DNA of 64,000 nucleotides from Panagrolaimus kolymaensis (GCA_028622995.1 JAJQJQ010000015.1:1302001-1366000), one strand, 5' to 3'; positions 25,562-38,395 are shown, counted from the first letter of the stretch. Notes: generated by a model not told the origin, from the sequence alone. A program made the numbers and translations.

Positions 25562-27598
25562 TTATAAGAAGTTCCTTTTACGTCGAAGAGCCATGAGTTT
25601 TTTTGCTTTCTGTTCTTCAATCAAAGCATCGTAATCTTCGATGAATTTGGTGACTTCTGGGCTTTTAACAAGAGCATCTTCAGCACGGAGGATTTCAAGA
25701 ACGCAGCGAATTGCGAAAACATATTGTTGATCGTTTTGAATTGCGCCAAAACGTTGATCACGAAGTTCTTTAACAAGTTCAATCATTCGAAAATCAGCAT
25801 CTAGCTTTGACAGGAGTCGATGGCATACTCTAAAAAACATAAAAAAATATAATATAAATAAAACTAAAGTTCATACAATTCAATCATAACAAAAGTTCCA
25901 GTTCGACCAATACCACCAGAGCAATGAACTACGATGGGTTTGTTTTCACATGCTCGATGAACCAGATTCCGAACTTCACGACATGTAGCAACGGATTCAG
26001 CAACAACGTGATCAGGCCACTTATAACAGAAGATATGAGTCAGATCATGAATATTTTCTTTATCCTCGAGTTTTACTTGCATTTTAGACTTCGTTACCTT
26101 TTCCATTCCTGCAACATTTGTCGTACGTTCCAAAACACGAACTTGAACGGCACCATATGATTTCCAATCAACGCCATCAGCAGCTTGAGGATAATATACT
26201 TTGCACCTTTCTTTTGCATCTTGGAGGAAATCACACAATTGGAGAACAACTTTTGATTTCTCTTGAATTACCATCAACCAGAAATGTTCAATAGACTCTT
26301 CAAGTGGTCCTTGAGTGCAGACATAAACGAGATTAGAATCAACTTGGACGAAGCTTGCATGGATATAGTCAATACCATCAGGACTGGATTTGAGTTTCAC
26401 TCTGCTGCTATCAAGACATTTGACATCATCATATCTGTTGAGTTTAACATGTTCAGAAAAGGCATCAAAAGAACCCGATGAAACGTATGGCTTTATAGTT
26501 GAAATAAATTCTTTTCTAATTCCACTGAGTCCCATAGAAAGCACTTCTTCCATCCATTTTGCACATGCACGAGTTTTAACATCGTTTGGAGCATTCTAAA
26601 ATCATGAAAGTGTTGAAATAAAATTGAATGGAAAAAAAACTTACGGTGGCAGACTTGATACTTGATTTATTGTTATTAGCACCTTTTTGAAATGTTTGAA
26701 GACCATAACCGCCATAAGCAATCCGTGGATCATAATCAACTGAATCGTAATATTTTTGAGGACCTTTGATAGGAATCTAAAAAAAACAAATTTGAATGTT
26801 AAAAGAAGAAAAGCAAAAAACAAACTTCTCTCATAAAATCAATTAAAGCTTTAACAGCATTTGGCATATTTTCTTGCGAAGTATTAACTTGAACAATACG
26901 ATCTGTGGAACCAGGACAGCATTCTTTATGAGCCTTTATTTGAGCTTGAGTTTGTTCACGGAGTTCTTTTATTTTTGATCCATCTCTGCCAATAATCGCA
27001 TCAGCATGAGAATGATGCACTAGCATCCGAACATCCAAGTCAGGCGTTTTTTCAGGGCGTTGTTCCTAAAACTTAAGATAATAAAAGTTTATAATACGGT
27101 TGAAAAACTTACCTCTGCTAATTTGACCAAGATATCGGTAAAGCAGTCATTAATTTTGTCGAGATGCACGATCATACTTAATACACTGAAAAGTTAAAGG
27201 TTGCATGTATGTTTGAGAAAGAAAAGATGATTTTACCTTTCAGGTGATTCTCTTTTCTTGTCAGCCTTGACTGTGATATATTTATCATACTAAAAAGTAA
27301 CATAAGAGTAGGAGATAAAAAAAAACTTAAACAAAGCCTCAAAAAATTCCCCATGTATAATACCGTGTGTTTTACCACAATGGGTAAGAAGGATTTGAGG
27401 AAAATATAAGAAGAAAATGTAGCAAACCTTTTCACGAAGACTTTTAATATAGCCACCACCTTCTCCAATAACAGCGCCACCAGCTTTGTTAGGTATTAAC
27501 AGGCGTAGTTCAAATTTTCCATCAGCAAGTGCTTCATTGTATGGATCAACCCGATACCTCTTGTGGCATCCTTCTTTTATTTCACATGGTCGCTTCAT
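25562..27598 (-). CDS. hnRNP K-type KH-KH protein fused to a protein tyrosine phosphatase
   Basis: Seven exons: 27598-27428, 27289-27237, 27185-27113, 27065-26826, 26776-26645, 26595-25877 and 25829-25562, about 551 aa with every junction in frame. Residues about 25-85 are KH1 (ELRLLIPNKAGGAVIGEGGG; GxxG loop GEGG). Residues about 110-175 are KH2 (DVRMLVHHSHADAIIGRDG, then CCPGSTDRIVQV), very like hnRNP K. The following exon reads IPIKGPQKYYDSVDYDPRIA and YGGYG, also hnRNP K-like. Where KH3 would be expected, the next exon opens a classical tyrosine phosphatase domain (about 225-530). This contains KNRYDDVKC-type NRYxD (LNRYDDVKCLDSSRV), a WPD loop (CYKWPDHV) and the signature VHCSGGIGRTGTF with catalytic Cys and Arg. 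A Lys/Arg-rich tail ends the protein. All catalytic motifs are present, so it should be active. It is probably the first gene of a possible operon with TCF25 and RPC6. Confidence 0.8.
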
Positions 27599-28493
27599 GT
27601 TGGTTAGTAGTGTTAGTCTAAAAAAGGTCTAGTTAATAAGTTTAAGACAAAAAAAAAAATACGGAGAAGCACGCAATCAAAAATGTCAAACAAATCTGTT
27701 CACAAGAATTGAAGGAGAAAAAAAATTTGCAGCAAAAAAATGAACGCGAAAAATGATGTTTTCGCATCAAGAGGCTGGGAAATTTTTTTTCTGTTGCGCA
27801 CGAGTCAAACTAAATTCAAAAATGGTGCTTTTTTTAATTTTACATCGGCTTCAATAAAACATTTATCCGCTTGATTATTAAATTTTACATTAGGTAATTT
27901 CCTAAAAAAATTTAAAGCTGGAATTTTTGAAACGTTTTCTTTTATTAAAACCATAACTATTTTTTCATCGGTGTTTTGAATCATTAAAGCAAATATACGG
28001 TAGACAATTATTTATCATTGCTTCCATTTGTAAATTAATTTTGAAAACATTATTTTTAGGATTTTAATTGGCGTTCTTTCTTTGAGCAATGCTAACTTCT
28101 TCAACTTGTCTTTCCATCTTTAAAACATGATTTTTTAATTGTTTTTCACGACTTATTTTTTTGTTGTTGGAAGGAGGCCTCGATTATTATGGGCTGACGA
28201 AGAGCAAGCATCAACAAATTCTTGCTTTAACTTCAATGTTGAACATTCCATGTATTCTGCCCATTGTTTGATAGTCGTTTTCAGAAAACATCGCAATTTT
28301 TACTAAATTTAAATCACACAGCAACAAAAAAAACGCGTATTATTTTGTATTGATGAAAATAATAAAACAATTAGAAGAACAACATACAAAAAATTCCTGT
28401 TAAATAAGACTAAACAGTAACATGAATTCTATGGAAACAAAGGAAAAATGAATAACTTTTTAAGCTTAAAATATACAGTAATAATAATAACAT
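27599..28493. other. Intergenic region with a possible coiled-coil fragment
   Basis: Upstream of the KH-PTP gene. On the minus strand at about 28070-28170 a short frame reads SREKQLKNHVLKMERQVEEV, coiled-coil-like, and at about 28180-28300 another reads FSENDYQTMGRIHGMFN. They share one frame, but three stops (one TGA, two TAA) separate them and no intron fits. This may be a decayed small gene; otherwise nothing is seen. Confidence 0.3.
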
Positions 28494-29094
28494 TTAATGC
28501 TTCGGAGGATTATTGAAACTCCTTGTTGGAGAAGCTGTATTTTGAGGTTGATGAAGTCCCATTAAATGTGATGTTTTAGCTCTTTTTTTGAGAAACCATA
28601 GGTGGAATTTGCTGTAGTTGACGACGGATACAATGAATCTTTAAAAACAGAATGAGGATGAGTATGTTCAAGAGAGTGAGTTGTTGTTGAGGAAAACCGT
28701 GATCACTAGAAGGAGATGGAAATCCACTAGGGTTAAGCAAATTGTCGAAATCAAATGAATTCCAATGATCGCCAGTGAGACCATGACAACTGTCAATGCT
28801 ATGATCAACACCATTCAGATAATCAGTAAACTCATTTATAGTAAAACCAAGTTCAGCACCATTAGGAAAAAGAACAAGTGGCTCTTCTGACATAACATTA
28901 TTAGGTGAAACAACTTGATGAATTGGAGGAATTACAAAAAATTTCAATGAGTACGACATGCATGGATGTGGGTGCAATGAAACACCACAGCCACCAGACA
29001 ATGTTTTTTTCTTGAACTTTTTTATTTGTTTTGGGATTAACACTACTTTAATTATTGGCAAAAGAACTGTGACATGATGCTTTTTTTGGTTCAA
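28494..29094 (-). pseudogene. Unrecognised gene with one frameshift
   Basis: On the minus strand an open frame from about 29094 (first ATG gives MSYSLKFFVIPPIHQVVSP) continues through VLFPNGAELGFTINEFTDYL and LLNPSGFPSPSSDHGFPQQQ. At about 28670 the natural reading moves by one base to THSLEHTHPHSVFK and STANSTYGFSKKRAKTSHL-like sequence, and it ends at a TAA at 28494 after NNPPKH. The composition (Ser, Pro, Gln, Asp, His) resembles a transcription-factor activation region. No DNA-binding domain is visible and no family was recognised. The frameshift lies in a CAACAACAACTC tract, where either replication slippage or a base-calling error is plausible. No introns were found. Confidence 0.35.
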
Positions 29095-30221
29095 TTAACG
29101 AAAACTAATGGTAAATAATAATGTTTTATATCGACTTCATTTCGTTTATAAAAAGTTTATCTTACATAAATTTGTAATACAAAAATATTATATTCCATAA
29201 AAGTTTAGCCAAGACTTAAATATTAATTGAAAGAATCTTTTATTGTCTTTTTTTCGAACTTGTTTTGGAGCAAAAAAAAGAATAAATATTTACATACAGT
29301 AATTCCTGCATAATAGGTATTTTCCAAGAGAGAGGTCCAACTCTTGCTTAATTCATCTATCTAACCTTCTTTTTTTTAAACTATTTCTTTTCATTTCACA
29401 AATTCTTAATGCTTTGTACCAAAAAATTGGTTGCTTTGGGTTGGCTGCAATTGCAATTGTTTTGCCTCATTTTCAAACATTTTTTAAAGAAAGACCAATT
29501 GCTTTTCAAACAAACAAAAATTCATTTGCCTATGTCCAAACAAAAAGAAAGAGAAAAAAGGAAAATTAAAACACAATCTTCGTACATAAAATGGTCATTC
29601 ATTCATTGAGTTGGGTTGTTTTTGGGAAGCAGTCGTATCAAAAATCTCTTCTCATTTTTTTTTTTCAATTAAAAATAGTATTATCACAGTTTTTTTATAT
29701 GACTTAAAAAAGGACACCGATGATTGATGATTTCATGAAAGACGTTTTTAAAACTTTTTCAAATGTTTTCCAAACTCTTAAAAAATGATAAAAATCTCGC
29801 ATTTTTAAAAAAAGTTTATAAAATGATTAATATCTCTATGGAAATAATTATCAGATCAATGTGATGATGTCCCATTGTTTTTTATTATTATAAAAAGCGA
29901 AAGTTTTGACTGCAATGTCCTTGACTCGAGTAGTAACAAAGCGATGCTGAGAGACCAAAAAAAGATGGGAAATGCGCTTTTTCGCATTATTATTATTATT
30001 GTTTACCTTTTGCGCGTTCTCTCTTTTCAGCAGCTTTGGCTGTTTTGTCAAACCATTGTCCTAATTCTAAAATACGAGGAAATTACCTTTTATTGATGTT
30101 TTTTGCTCTTCCTTTTTTTTAAGACATCGAGCACCAATCCTCTTGGAGTTTCTCTTTTTTATTTTTACATGCCAATCAACAATTATTACACTTTACAGGT
30201 AAATCATTAAAAAAAATTATT
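29095..30221. other. Intergenic region
   Basis: AT-rich sequence between divergent units. Open frames translate to low-complexity Lys/Phe/Ile-rich sequence. No supported gene, RNA or repeat. Confidence 0.5.
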
Positions 30222-32050
30222 ATGGAAGATTTAATTTCATCCAAACATGATATATCTGCATTTCTCATGGCTTTAATGGCAATTGATTCCACAACCATGA
30301 AAGAAGGAAATCTTTCATTTGCAATTAAAGAATTTCTCAAACATGAAGGCTTCAATATTATTGTTCAACCCATTCCACAACATTCTCATCGATTCAATAT
30401 TTTAGCAACTTTTGGACAATTTGAACCTCCTGGACCTCGAGTGCTTTTTAATACCCATATGGATACGGTACCGCCATTTATTCCACCCAAACGTGATGAT
30501 AAAAATATTTATGGACGAGGTTCAAATGATGCAAAAGGACAAATTGCAAGTCAAATTTTTGCTCTTCGCCGCATCGTAAACGAGGAACCTTCGATGGCCT
30601 CACAACTAGGTTTATTACTCGTTGTTGGAGAAGAAACTGATCATGTTGGAATGAAAGTAAGAATTTTAAAAATTCTAAAATTATTTGGTTTACAGTTAAA
30701 GGTTGTTATCGAAACAAAAGCGGAAAATATCCTAAATGATGGATATAACTTTCTTTTAAAACACTCTTTACCGAAATTCGTTGCATTGATAACATTATTT
30801 TATTAAATTTGCGATATCTCTTTAATTGGAAATGTCTATTAATCATAGCATTCTTTGAATAGTCATAGACATTACTCATGTTTTCTTCTCTTTTTTTAAT
30901 TAGCTTTCATTCGGTTCAATGTTTTTTGCAACGTTAACAAAACAAAAGTTTTGACATAACACTTTTCGAAATATAAGAAACAGATCTTTAAATTATAAAA
31001 AGAAAAATAACTTAAATTTTCTTAATCACGCTTTAGAAACGTTTTTGTAGTTTTCGCTGTCCTGCTGTTTATTTTGTTTTATTTTCTTCAAAAAATTCTT
31101 ATAACTGGCGGGATGAGAGGATATGTATGAGAATGACTAAGTAAAAAGGCAAATGAATGAACAAAAAATGTTTTAAAATTTGTTTTTGCAGACGAATAAA
31201 TTTTAATTAATTACAGGAAGCAAATAAATTCATTTTAAAGCCCGAATATTTAATTGTTGGTGAACCAACGGAAATGAAGTTTGCAAGTATACAAAAAGGT
31301 GCCGTAAAGGTTAGTTCATTCATTGAAGCATGAATCTAAAATAATTGCTACCTATTTTTTTCTTCTAAATTTGTGTTGTTTTTAGTTAAAACTTATTGCA
31401 AAAGGTGTAGCAGCTCATTCGGGGTATCCAGAATTGGGTGAAAGTGCGATAGAAAAATTATTAAATGTTTTGGGAGATATTCGAAAGCAAAATTGGCCAT
31501 CGGATTCTCAACTTGGCGCAACTACTTTAAACATAGGATTAATTGAAGGTGGACAAGCTTTAAATGCTTTAGCTGAATCAGCATCGGCTTCATTATTTTT
31601 TCGAGTCACTCATTCAGCAAAAGATTTACTTGAAAATGTTAAGAAAATTGTCTCAAATCGTGTTGAAATTGAAATTCTTGGTTTTAATGAACCTGTACTT
31701 CTAACAAGTAAGTAATATTAAAAAGTGGGTGAAGCATCTTTAAGTTTTTAATGCAAGCTTAAAAGAAATGAAAATAATTATACTTTTCCGCTCTATTTTT
31801 TTCTTCACTAATTGAAAAAAATGAAAATTAATTTATTTTAGAGCCTCCATTACCATATGAAACACATCCGGTTGCATTTAATACGGATATACCATATTTT
31901 GATTATCGAAATCATTTAAAAGGTGCATTTCTTTTTGGCCCGGGTTCAATTAAAAATGCTCATTCACAAAAAGAATTTATACCCATCCACGAACTTGAAG
32001 AATCAGTTAATGTTTTAGTTGATTTAGTTAAAAAAAATTTAAAACGATAA
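30222..32050 (+). CDS. M20-family zinc metallopeptidase/deacylase (ArgE/DapE/aminoacylase-like)
   Basis: Four exons: 30222-30656, 31217-31309, 31386-31707 and 31842-32050, giving 352 aa, in frame throughout; intron 1 is 560 bp. Metal-site motifs appear in family order. NTHMDTVPP supplies the first His and the Asp. GRGSNDAKGQ carries the bridging Asp. VVGEETDH carries the catalytic Glu and neighbouring metal Glu. VGEPTEMKF carries a further ligand. HSGYPELGESA lies in the dimerisation lid domain, and HSQKEFIPI gives the last His. There is no signal peptide, so it is probably cytosolic and should hydrolyse an N-acyl amino acid or small amide. The length is that of bacterial-type ArgE/DapE rather than of longer ACY1 enzymes, and substrate cannot be assigned. 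Horizontal origin is possible for such genes but cannot be judged here. Confidence 0.82.
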
Positions 32051-33730
32051 AAAAGAAGAAATTACTATAATAATGTAAAAAAATGAAGAAAATTAATTAT
32101 GAAGAAAAAAATGCTCTAATTGAGATTCGAAATGCGGATAATCGTTACTTTCGAAGCAGCGTAAGTAAGTTCGAGGCATGTTTTTAAAAAAAGATTTACA
32201 CTTTGGAAATTGTATTCGATAGGTCTGTTGTTCGAATATCAACAATGCATGATACCATTTTTCCTTTTTAATAATTAAATAATTCCTTGCTATCTTCTTC
32301 TGCTTCTGTCATTTTAATAATAATCCTTAAATTAATAACTGTGTAATTTCTTTGTTGTTGTTGAAAAATAAAAAATATAAATAAATTAATGGAATCAAGT
32401 TTAATCATAATTTTTCTAAAACTCAAATTCACATCATACTGTAATTTTTTGTTGACGTACATATATAAACTATACACATATAAAAATATCGAGAATGAAA
32501 GAGCTTTCAAAAGGATCATTTTCACATGCTGTCTTTTTATTTTGATACATATGGAAGCTTGCTTTTTCGCAGGTGTAAAAATATATAAAAATATTAAAAG
32601 AAAAATTGTTAAAATGCCACAAAAAAAGAAATGACGAAGTTAAAGAAACATTTTTCAAATGAGCTTTAAAAAGGTTCCAAATTTTACTTTTTTGAAATTA
32701 AAAAATCTTTTGTTTCATCCTAAAAGTTTTTGTTTCTTCAGACAATTTTAATTAAATTTCTCACGAAACTTAAATATGATTTGATGACGTTGGTGTGGCG
32801 GACATTAACAACGTCTACGACGAATCTATCCGCCCCTTAAATCTCATGGTATTATTTTTAGAGTCCTTTTTTGGCATTTTTATTACAATAAATTCATTTT
32901 TTTCACTTAAATGTAAAATTTAAAAAGGCTTGAAATTCAATTTTATTATGTATGTGTGTATCCAAAAAAAGCACGCGATATAAACTACTACGATATAAAA
33001 ACATTTATTTATTGTTGTTGTTGAATTGTATGGATTCCGTCATCATAAATAAATTTGACCTTATTTTTTGTTTAATCAAATTAAATAACGTCGTAGTTTT
33101 TTTTGTTTTTGACTCAAATTTATTAAACAGTATAAAAATTATCATCAAAAGACCACAAATTTTTTTGATTCAGTTTTTACGGTTACTATTTTTTTGTTTC
33201 GTGTGTAAATTTTTTCTATTAATAATTTGTTTAAAAAAAATAGTTTTTTTTCCAAATATACGAATAAGAAAAAAGGACACAAAGTTGATAGAAGTAATAA
33301 TATTACTTGTAAACCTCTACCATGCCACGCCTGTTTTTTTATTTTTTTACTGCTGCTTATGCTACCGCTGCCGACGACGATGGAAAGCTGCTGCTTTTGT
33401 TGTTGCAACGATAGGTAAGAAGAAAGAAAAGCCGTTAGTTTTCGACGCTGCCGTAGTCAAAAGGATTAGAGGTACTACTCGTTTTCATTTAGGACAAAGG
33501 TAAAACAAGTATTTTTTTCTTCTTATTTCTTAAATTAAGTTTTATCTTTTCTTTTCCATTTCTCTTTCCACTAGGTTTCTCTTTTTTCTCGTAATTAGTA
33601 TTTTTTTAATGCAACCCTTTCGCGTCTTGGCATTGTTTTAATTATAAAATTATTTTTTGCTTTAAAACAAACTTTGTCCTAAATTTATTATTTAATTTTT
33701 ATAGAATTTTATTTTTTATTTAAAATATAA
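32051..33730. other. Intergenic region
   Basis: About 1.7 kb between two plus-strand genes, AT-rich. A 550-bp open frame at 32952-33503 is Phe/Leu/Ile/Lys-rich and lacks domains or splice support, so I treat it as chance. A slightly GC-richer patch lies near 33330-33480. No gene is supported. Confidence 0.5.
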
Positions 33731-36291
33731 ATGTCAGAATTAAATCAGACTATATCATCATTAATTTCAAAAGATTTAAATTTTTCTGGTACTGAATTAG
33801 TTGAATTGGGCATTGCATTAGTTACACAATTATTTTGTGTTTTATTAATTATTATTTTATTTCGAACTTATCCATTTCATGTACATTTATGGATTTTAAT
33901 GATGGTGAGTATTCCAAATTTTAAAAAAAAGTGATAATAGTAGCACTTCCGAGGATTCCTTCCACTATGAAAGCTTGTGCCTCACAATGAATGCCCTTAT
34001 TTCATTCTGTAATTTTTCTAATCTCTTTTAAAATTTATTAATTTTAAAGTTTCTGCAAGACTAAACTAATGTGACAAAATCAATTTTTGGTTGTTGAAAC
34101 TTTCTAACTTTCTTAACGCTCAATGATTTTCTTAATCTTTTACCCTTTTTTTTCGCTTGGTTGATGCTTATTAAAAAATAAAACAGAAAATTACCAAACA
34201 AATTTTGTGGCTATAATATTATTAATTATAAATAGTTATAACTATTTTTTTAAACACCATATTGTTTTTAGAATTTGGTGATAACTTTAATGATTTATAC
34301 ATCATTAAGATTAATAATTATTTTATATCATTTATATAAATTTTATTTATCCTATCAATTCATTAATTGGATATATATGTTACGATATATTGCATTGTTT
34401 CAAGAATCTTTCACTGTTTTTGCTATAGTTGGTGAAAGATCGTGTGCAGCAAAATTTTCTAAAAAATATGAAAAAGTTAAATTTAATATTATTCCTATTT
34501 GTGTTATTTTTATTGGATGGTTATTATCTTCTTTATTGGTTATTTATAGTTTAAATTTTGGTATGTTTTTTATATCAAACGAAGCTATAGCTAAAATAAT
34601 TCTTAGCACTAATTTCTGAAAAGATACTTGTTTGTTGTCTCGCTACAAGTTTTTATTTTAGTTATAAAACCCTATCCTTTAAAGCTTAACTTCACTTTTC
34701 CACATAATTAATTGATTACCATTTTTAGATGTAATTCCATTTATTTTTGTATTAGGAGTTGTTTTATTTATTTGGATTTCTGCAACCATTGTAAGTTTTA
34801 TTTATTTTTATTTTTTTCTAAACCATGAAAAACAAAAGCATAAGCAAAATGAAGGATTGCGTGATATTTAAAAACTTTAACTAAAAATATAAAAAAGATA
34901 AAAAGGTATCAATAGTTTTAATTTTATTTAAGGAAAAAACTTTTCACCTGTGTCTATTTTTTAATTCTTTTCTTTCTTCGCTGTCGTCATCATCAGTTTT
35001 TTGTAAGCAAAAGCTTGAGAAGAAATGAAACGATACATATTGCGTGTACTTGGATTTTTGAACATTAAAGTCCTCAATTTTTTATTTCCTTTTTTCCAAC
35101 TTCTCGGAGCTTTTATTTATAATTGAAACAAAGAATAAAAACAAAGCAAATGTACATGAACCAAAGTGGCAGTATACTCTTAAGGTTTTTGAACTTTAAA
35201 TTTTTGGTTCCTAAAATATTTTTATGTCGTAATCACCGAATTCCATTATTTCTTAATAGATGAAAATCTATTTAGATATTATTACTTTTTTAAAAACATG
35301 TTCAAAGTTGTTTTTTGTTGAAGGGTTAAACTTATTATAAACTTTGTGACGATTTGCATTAACAAGAAAATAGTTGACCAAATGTATTGTGATGAAAGTT
35401 TTTGTAGTAGTCTCATTAGAAAATTACTTACTTTGGGTTCTCAGAAAAGCTGTGAAATGAATTGGTTTTTATTTTGTATTTTAATTTTAAAATTTTTTTA
35501 GAGTATGATTATTTTATATCTTCGTCTTCGACAAAGACGAAAAGAGCGAATGCAAAAATGGATTGCTAAAAAGCATACCCTTTCTCGACGTTACCAGGTT
35601 TGTGCCTCATTTTTTATTTTTGCTTTCATTTTTAGTTCCCAAAATTGATTAAATAAATAAATATTAAATTCAAAAAATAATTTAATTTAAATTAAATTAG
35701 ATTTATTTTTCTATTTTTGTGACGTCTCAATAATTTTTTCGCAGCTTGTTTGAGAGTTTTCTTAAAAAGTAGTCATAAAACTTGTATTTATTTTTTTACA
35801 ACTAACTTTGATCAAAGTTTTTTTCTTCAAAGTAATAAATTATGTATATATTTTTAGATAAAAGAAAATATAAAATCCACAAGATTTTTATTGCCCGTCA
35901 TATCATTTCTTACGGTAACAAGTTGTACGTGTATGGTAATTTTATTACTTTCATATCATATGCATTTAATTAATATTCGAATTTTTGATTTTGTTTTATC
36001 CGTTCGATCTTTGATTGTACCAATCATTGTTGCAAGAGTAAGTTGATTTTTTATTTTAGTGACATTATATTAATTTTAATTTTTTTTCAGGGTCACTGTG
36101 CATTTCGTAATCAACTGGTTGCATTATTAGCAACAGCAACCAATTTAGTATCCAGTTCCGACACTGAAACATTACATTCTCGCGCCACTCGATCAGGTGG
36201 TCAAGTTTATGCGGTTATGTCAACCGTAGATATGCATTTTCAATCCCTTAAAAATGCTTGGGAAATGACCCAATCTATTTCTCGGCACTGA
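33731..36291 (+). CDS. Seven-transmembrane chemoreceptor, Sra superfamily (Sre-like)
   Basis: Six exons: 33731-33904, 34272-34560, 34729-34790, 35502-35597, 35858-36037 and 36091-36291, giving 333 aa with all phases consistent. Hydropathy shows about seven membrane spans, the first at residues about 24-46 (ELGIALVTQLFCVLLIIILF). The segment VGERSCAAKFSKKYEKVKF after TM3 matches the ER-x-x-A-x-x-x-x-x-x-YE hallmark of the Sra/Srab/Srb/Sre chemoreceptors of nematodes. The third intracellular loop is basic (RLRQRRKERMQKWIAKKH). The N-terminus has two Asn glycosylation sites (NQT, NFS). Introns are long relative to this window (369, 168, 711, 260 and 53 bp). It is expected in sensory neurons as a G-protein-coupled receptor. 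Family is likely, subfamily less so. Confidence 0.78.
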
Positions 36292-37775
36292 ATTCATTAA
36301 TGAAACTTTAAGATTTTTGATTATTTGTGTATCATTAAATTTTGCCTGCCTGCCTTACTTATAATTTTTGTTGTTTTTGGACGCTCTCAAAAAAATAATA
36401 AACTTTTTTGTTTTGTTTTAAAACGTAAAATTTTTTTGGAAACAAAGCAAATATTTTTGCAGTGTGTTTTAGCATTTTTAGTGTTGTTTTTGCATTCTCT
36501 CTTTTTCTTTTTTCCATTTTCAGGCATGATTCGGCCGACCGAGTTCCAGAACCGGTTTTTCTCAAAATAACGAGGAGAGGCATCATCGTCAGAAGAAGAA
36601 AAAAAATTCACCACTGTCGCTCATCTTCTTTTTTATTCTCTTTTTTTCTTCCTCTTGACTCCCATTTTTATTTAAGTTTTCAGCGTTTTTTCGTTCATGT
36701 GATTGTTGTTGTTTTTCTTTTTTTAAAGGGGGTGAAAATGTTCAAGATTTTTTAATATAAAAAACTTTATTCGCTTCAAGGAGTTATTTCTCAGAAAAAA
36801 AACATTATTGTTCCACCAATTCATTTTTCAGCCTTCTGTTTTGTCGTTGTCTTGGTTACATGAGTGATTGTTTGTTTACTTTTTGTTGTTTTAAAATTTT
36901 GATAGTTGAATTAGATCGTTCAATATTCCTGTAGCTGATTTAAACTTTTATGACAAAGACTTTAATTTACATAGCTTTCTATAAAAGTTAGTAAGAAATC
37001 GATATTGGTTTTCCTGGAATAACAGTTTTAAATAGTTTGAATCAAATATTCATAACCAAAATGTGCAATTTCATCGCATGGTTCTTGAATGTACCGCTAA
37101 AAAAATTGCGTGTATAATTAGGATATGCAATTTTATTTTGTTCTTTTTTTACGTTACTAAACTCAAAATTATGCAATAATTTCTATTTTTTTTCTACAAG
37201 AATTATTTTCAAATTTATCCTTTAAAAAGCAGACATCTACGACCTCGTCTTTTCTTTTTTTGAACCATTCCATCTCCAATCACGTGGATTCATTCATTCA
37301 TCGACGCAAAGGAAGGAAATGTGGAAAATTTGCGCACCCGAAGAAGATCGTTGTTCCATTTTGCGCTGCATTCTTTCTTGATTTTTTTTCTCTAAAAATA
37401 TTAATGTCTTTTTTCTTTTTATTTTCTAAAAAAAATTTGAGACAGGATTTGAAAAAAATTCCATAAATGTCTATGCGGAACTTTTCCTCGCAGCCAGCTT
37501 TTATGCTTAATAAAAAAAGCCATTACGGTAGTTGCAGCCAATTGCAGTGGCTAGTAAATCATTACAACCATAGCCATATTTTTATGACCTCTCTCAAATA
37601 CGAGTCTTTGGCATTTACGTCGTTCGAATGTGTTTATCGCTTTTTTTCAACTAAAATGTATGTCGTAAATAATCTCGTGTTTTTAACAATTTTTATTATT
37701 AAATTTTTTTAAGAGTGTTAAATTTAGTATTTTTTTGAAAATAAACATTTTGAGAGTTCATCGAAATCACATACA
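36292..37775. other. Intergenic region
   Basis: About 1.5 kb, T-rich on the plus strand. Several open frames (for example 36462-36755) are Phe/Leu/Ser low-complexity and lack domains. Nothing is supported. Confidence 0.5.
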
Positions 37776-38395
37776 ATGACCACCTACAAGTAATCTTTCA
37801 ACTTTTTTGTTTAGCATTTAATCTTTTTTAATTTTTTTTTAAGTGTATCAAAACCTGTTTTACTTTCATCTCGAGAAACATATGAGTTATATGAAAAGCG
37901 AACCATAACTCCACCACGTGGAACTCCAATTGGATATGTGCCAGCTCCAACTCAACCTTCACCCATAGCTGCTGGAGGTGGAATTCGAAACACTTCAAGC
38001 ACATTTTCAAATGATCCCAAAGCAGGTCAACCATTTTGTGGAGGACCATATATTGCACAACCCCAACCACCACCACCAAAATCTCGTTCACCATCGGTGA
38101 GATTTGATGATTCATTGAATGTTGAACCTCAACCAACCCAACCTCAATATGATGGACAATATACCATTCAAAATAAGCGAGATAATGAAGGGTATTTAAC
38201 ACAAAAAATTACTGCAATGTTTCCATCTTTAAAAGGAAAAGAAAATAGTAAGATTTTTTCGATCATAAATTTTTGTAAATCCATTATATTTTAGTGCCAC
38301 TTGGATGGATTATTTGCATAGCCATCGCAGTTCCATTATTTGTTATGATTGCACTTTTTGCTGCTGTTTGGTTGCAAGAACTTGGATTTCTTTAA
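37776..38395 (+). CDS. Proline-rich protein with a C-terminal membrane anchor
   Basis: Three exons: 37776-37789 (ATG plus 11 bases), 37844-38247 and 38295-38395, giving 172 aa. The tiny first exon is supported because it supplies the only ATG, ends in AA|GTAATC and joins in frame to read MTTYNVSKPVLLSSRETYEL. The middle is Pro/Gln/Ser-rich with a QPQPPPPKSRSPS segment that could bind SH3 or WW domains. The last exon is one hydrophobic segment (LGWIICIAIAVPLFVMIALF onward) with only a few residues after it, so the protein is probably tail-anchored with its N-terminus in the cytosol. No family was recognised. Confidence 0.65.

Noticed and set aside
28070..28300. A bZIP-like or coiled-coil reading (SREKQLKNHVLKMERQVEEV)
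   Set aside because: Three in-frame stops precede it and no intron removes them; a basic region cannot be read without several shifts, so no bZIP call is made.
32952..33503. A 183-residue open frame
   Set aside because: Composition is Phe/Leu/Ile/Lys with no domain, start context or splice support; expected by chance in AT-rich DNA.
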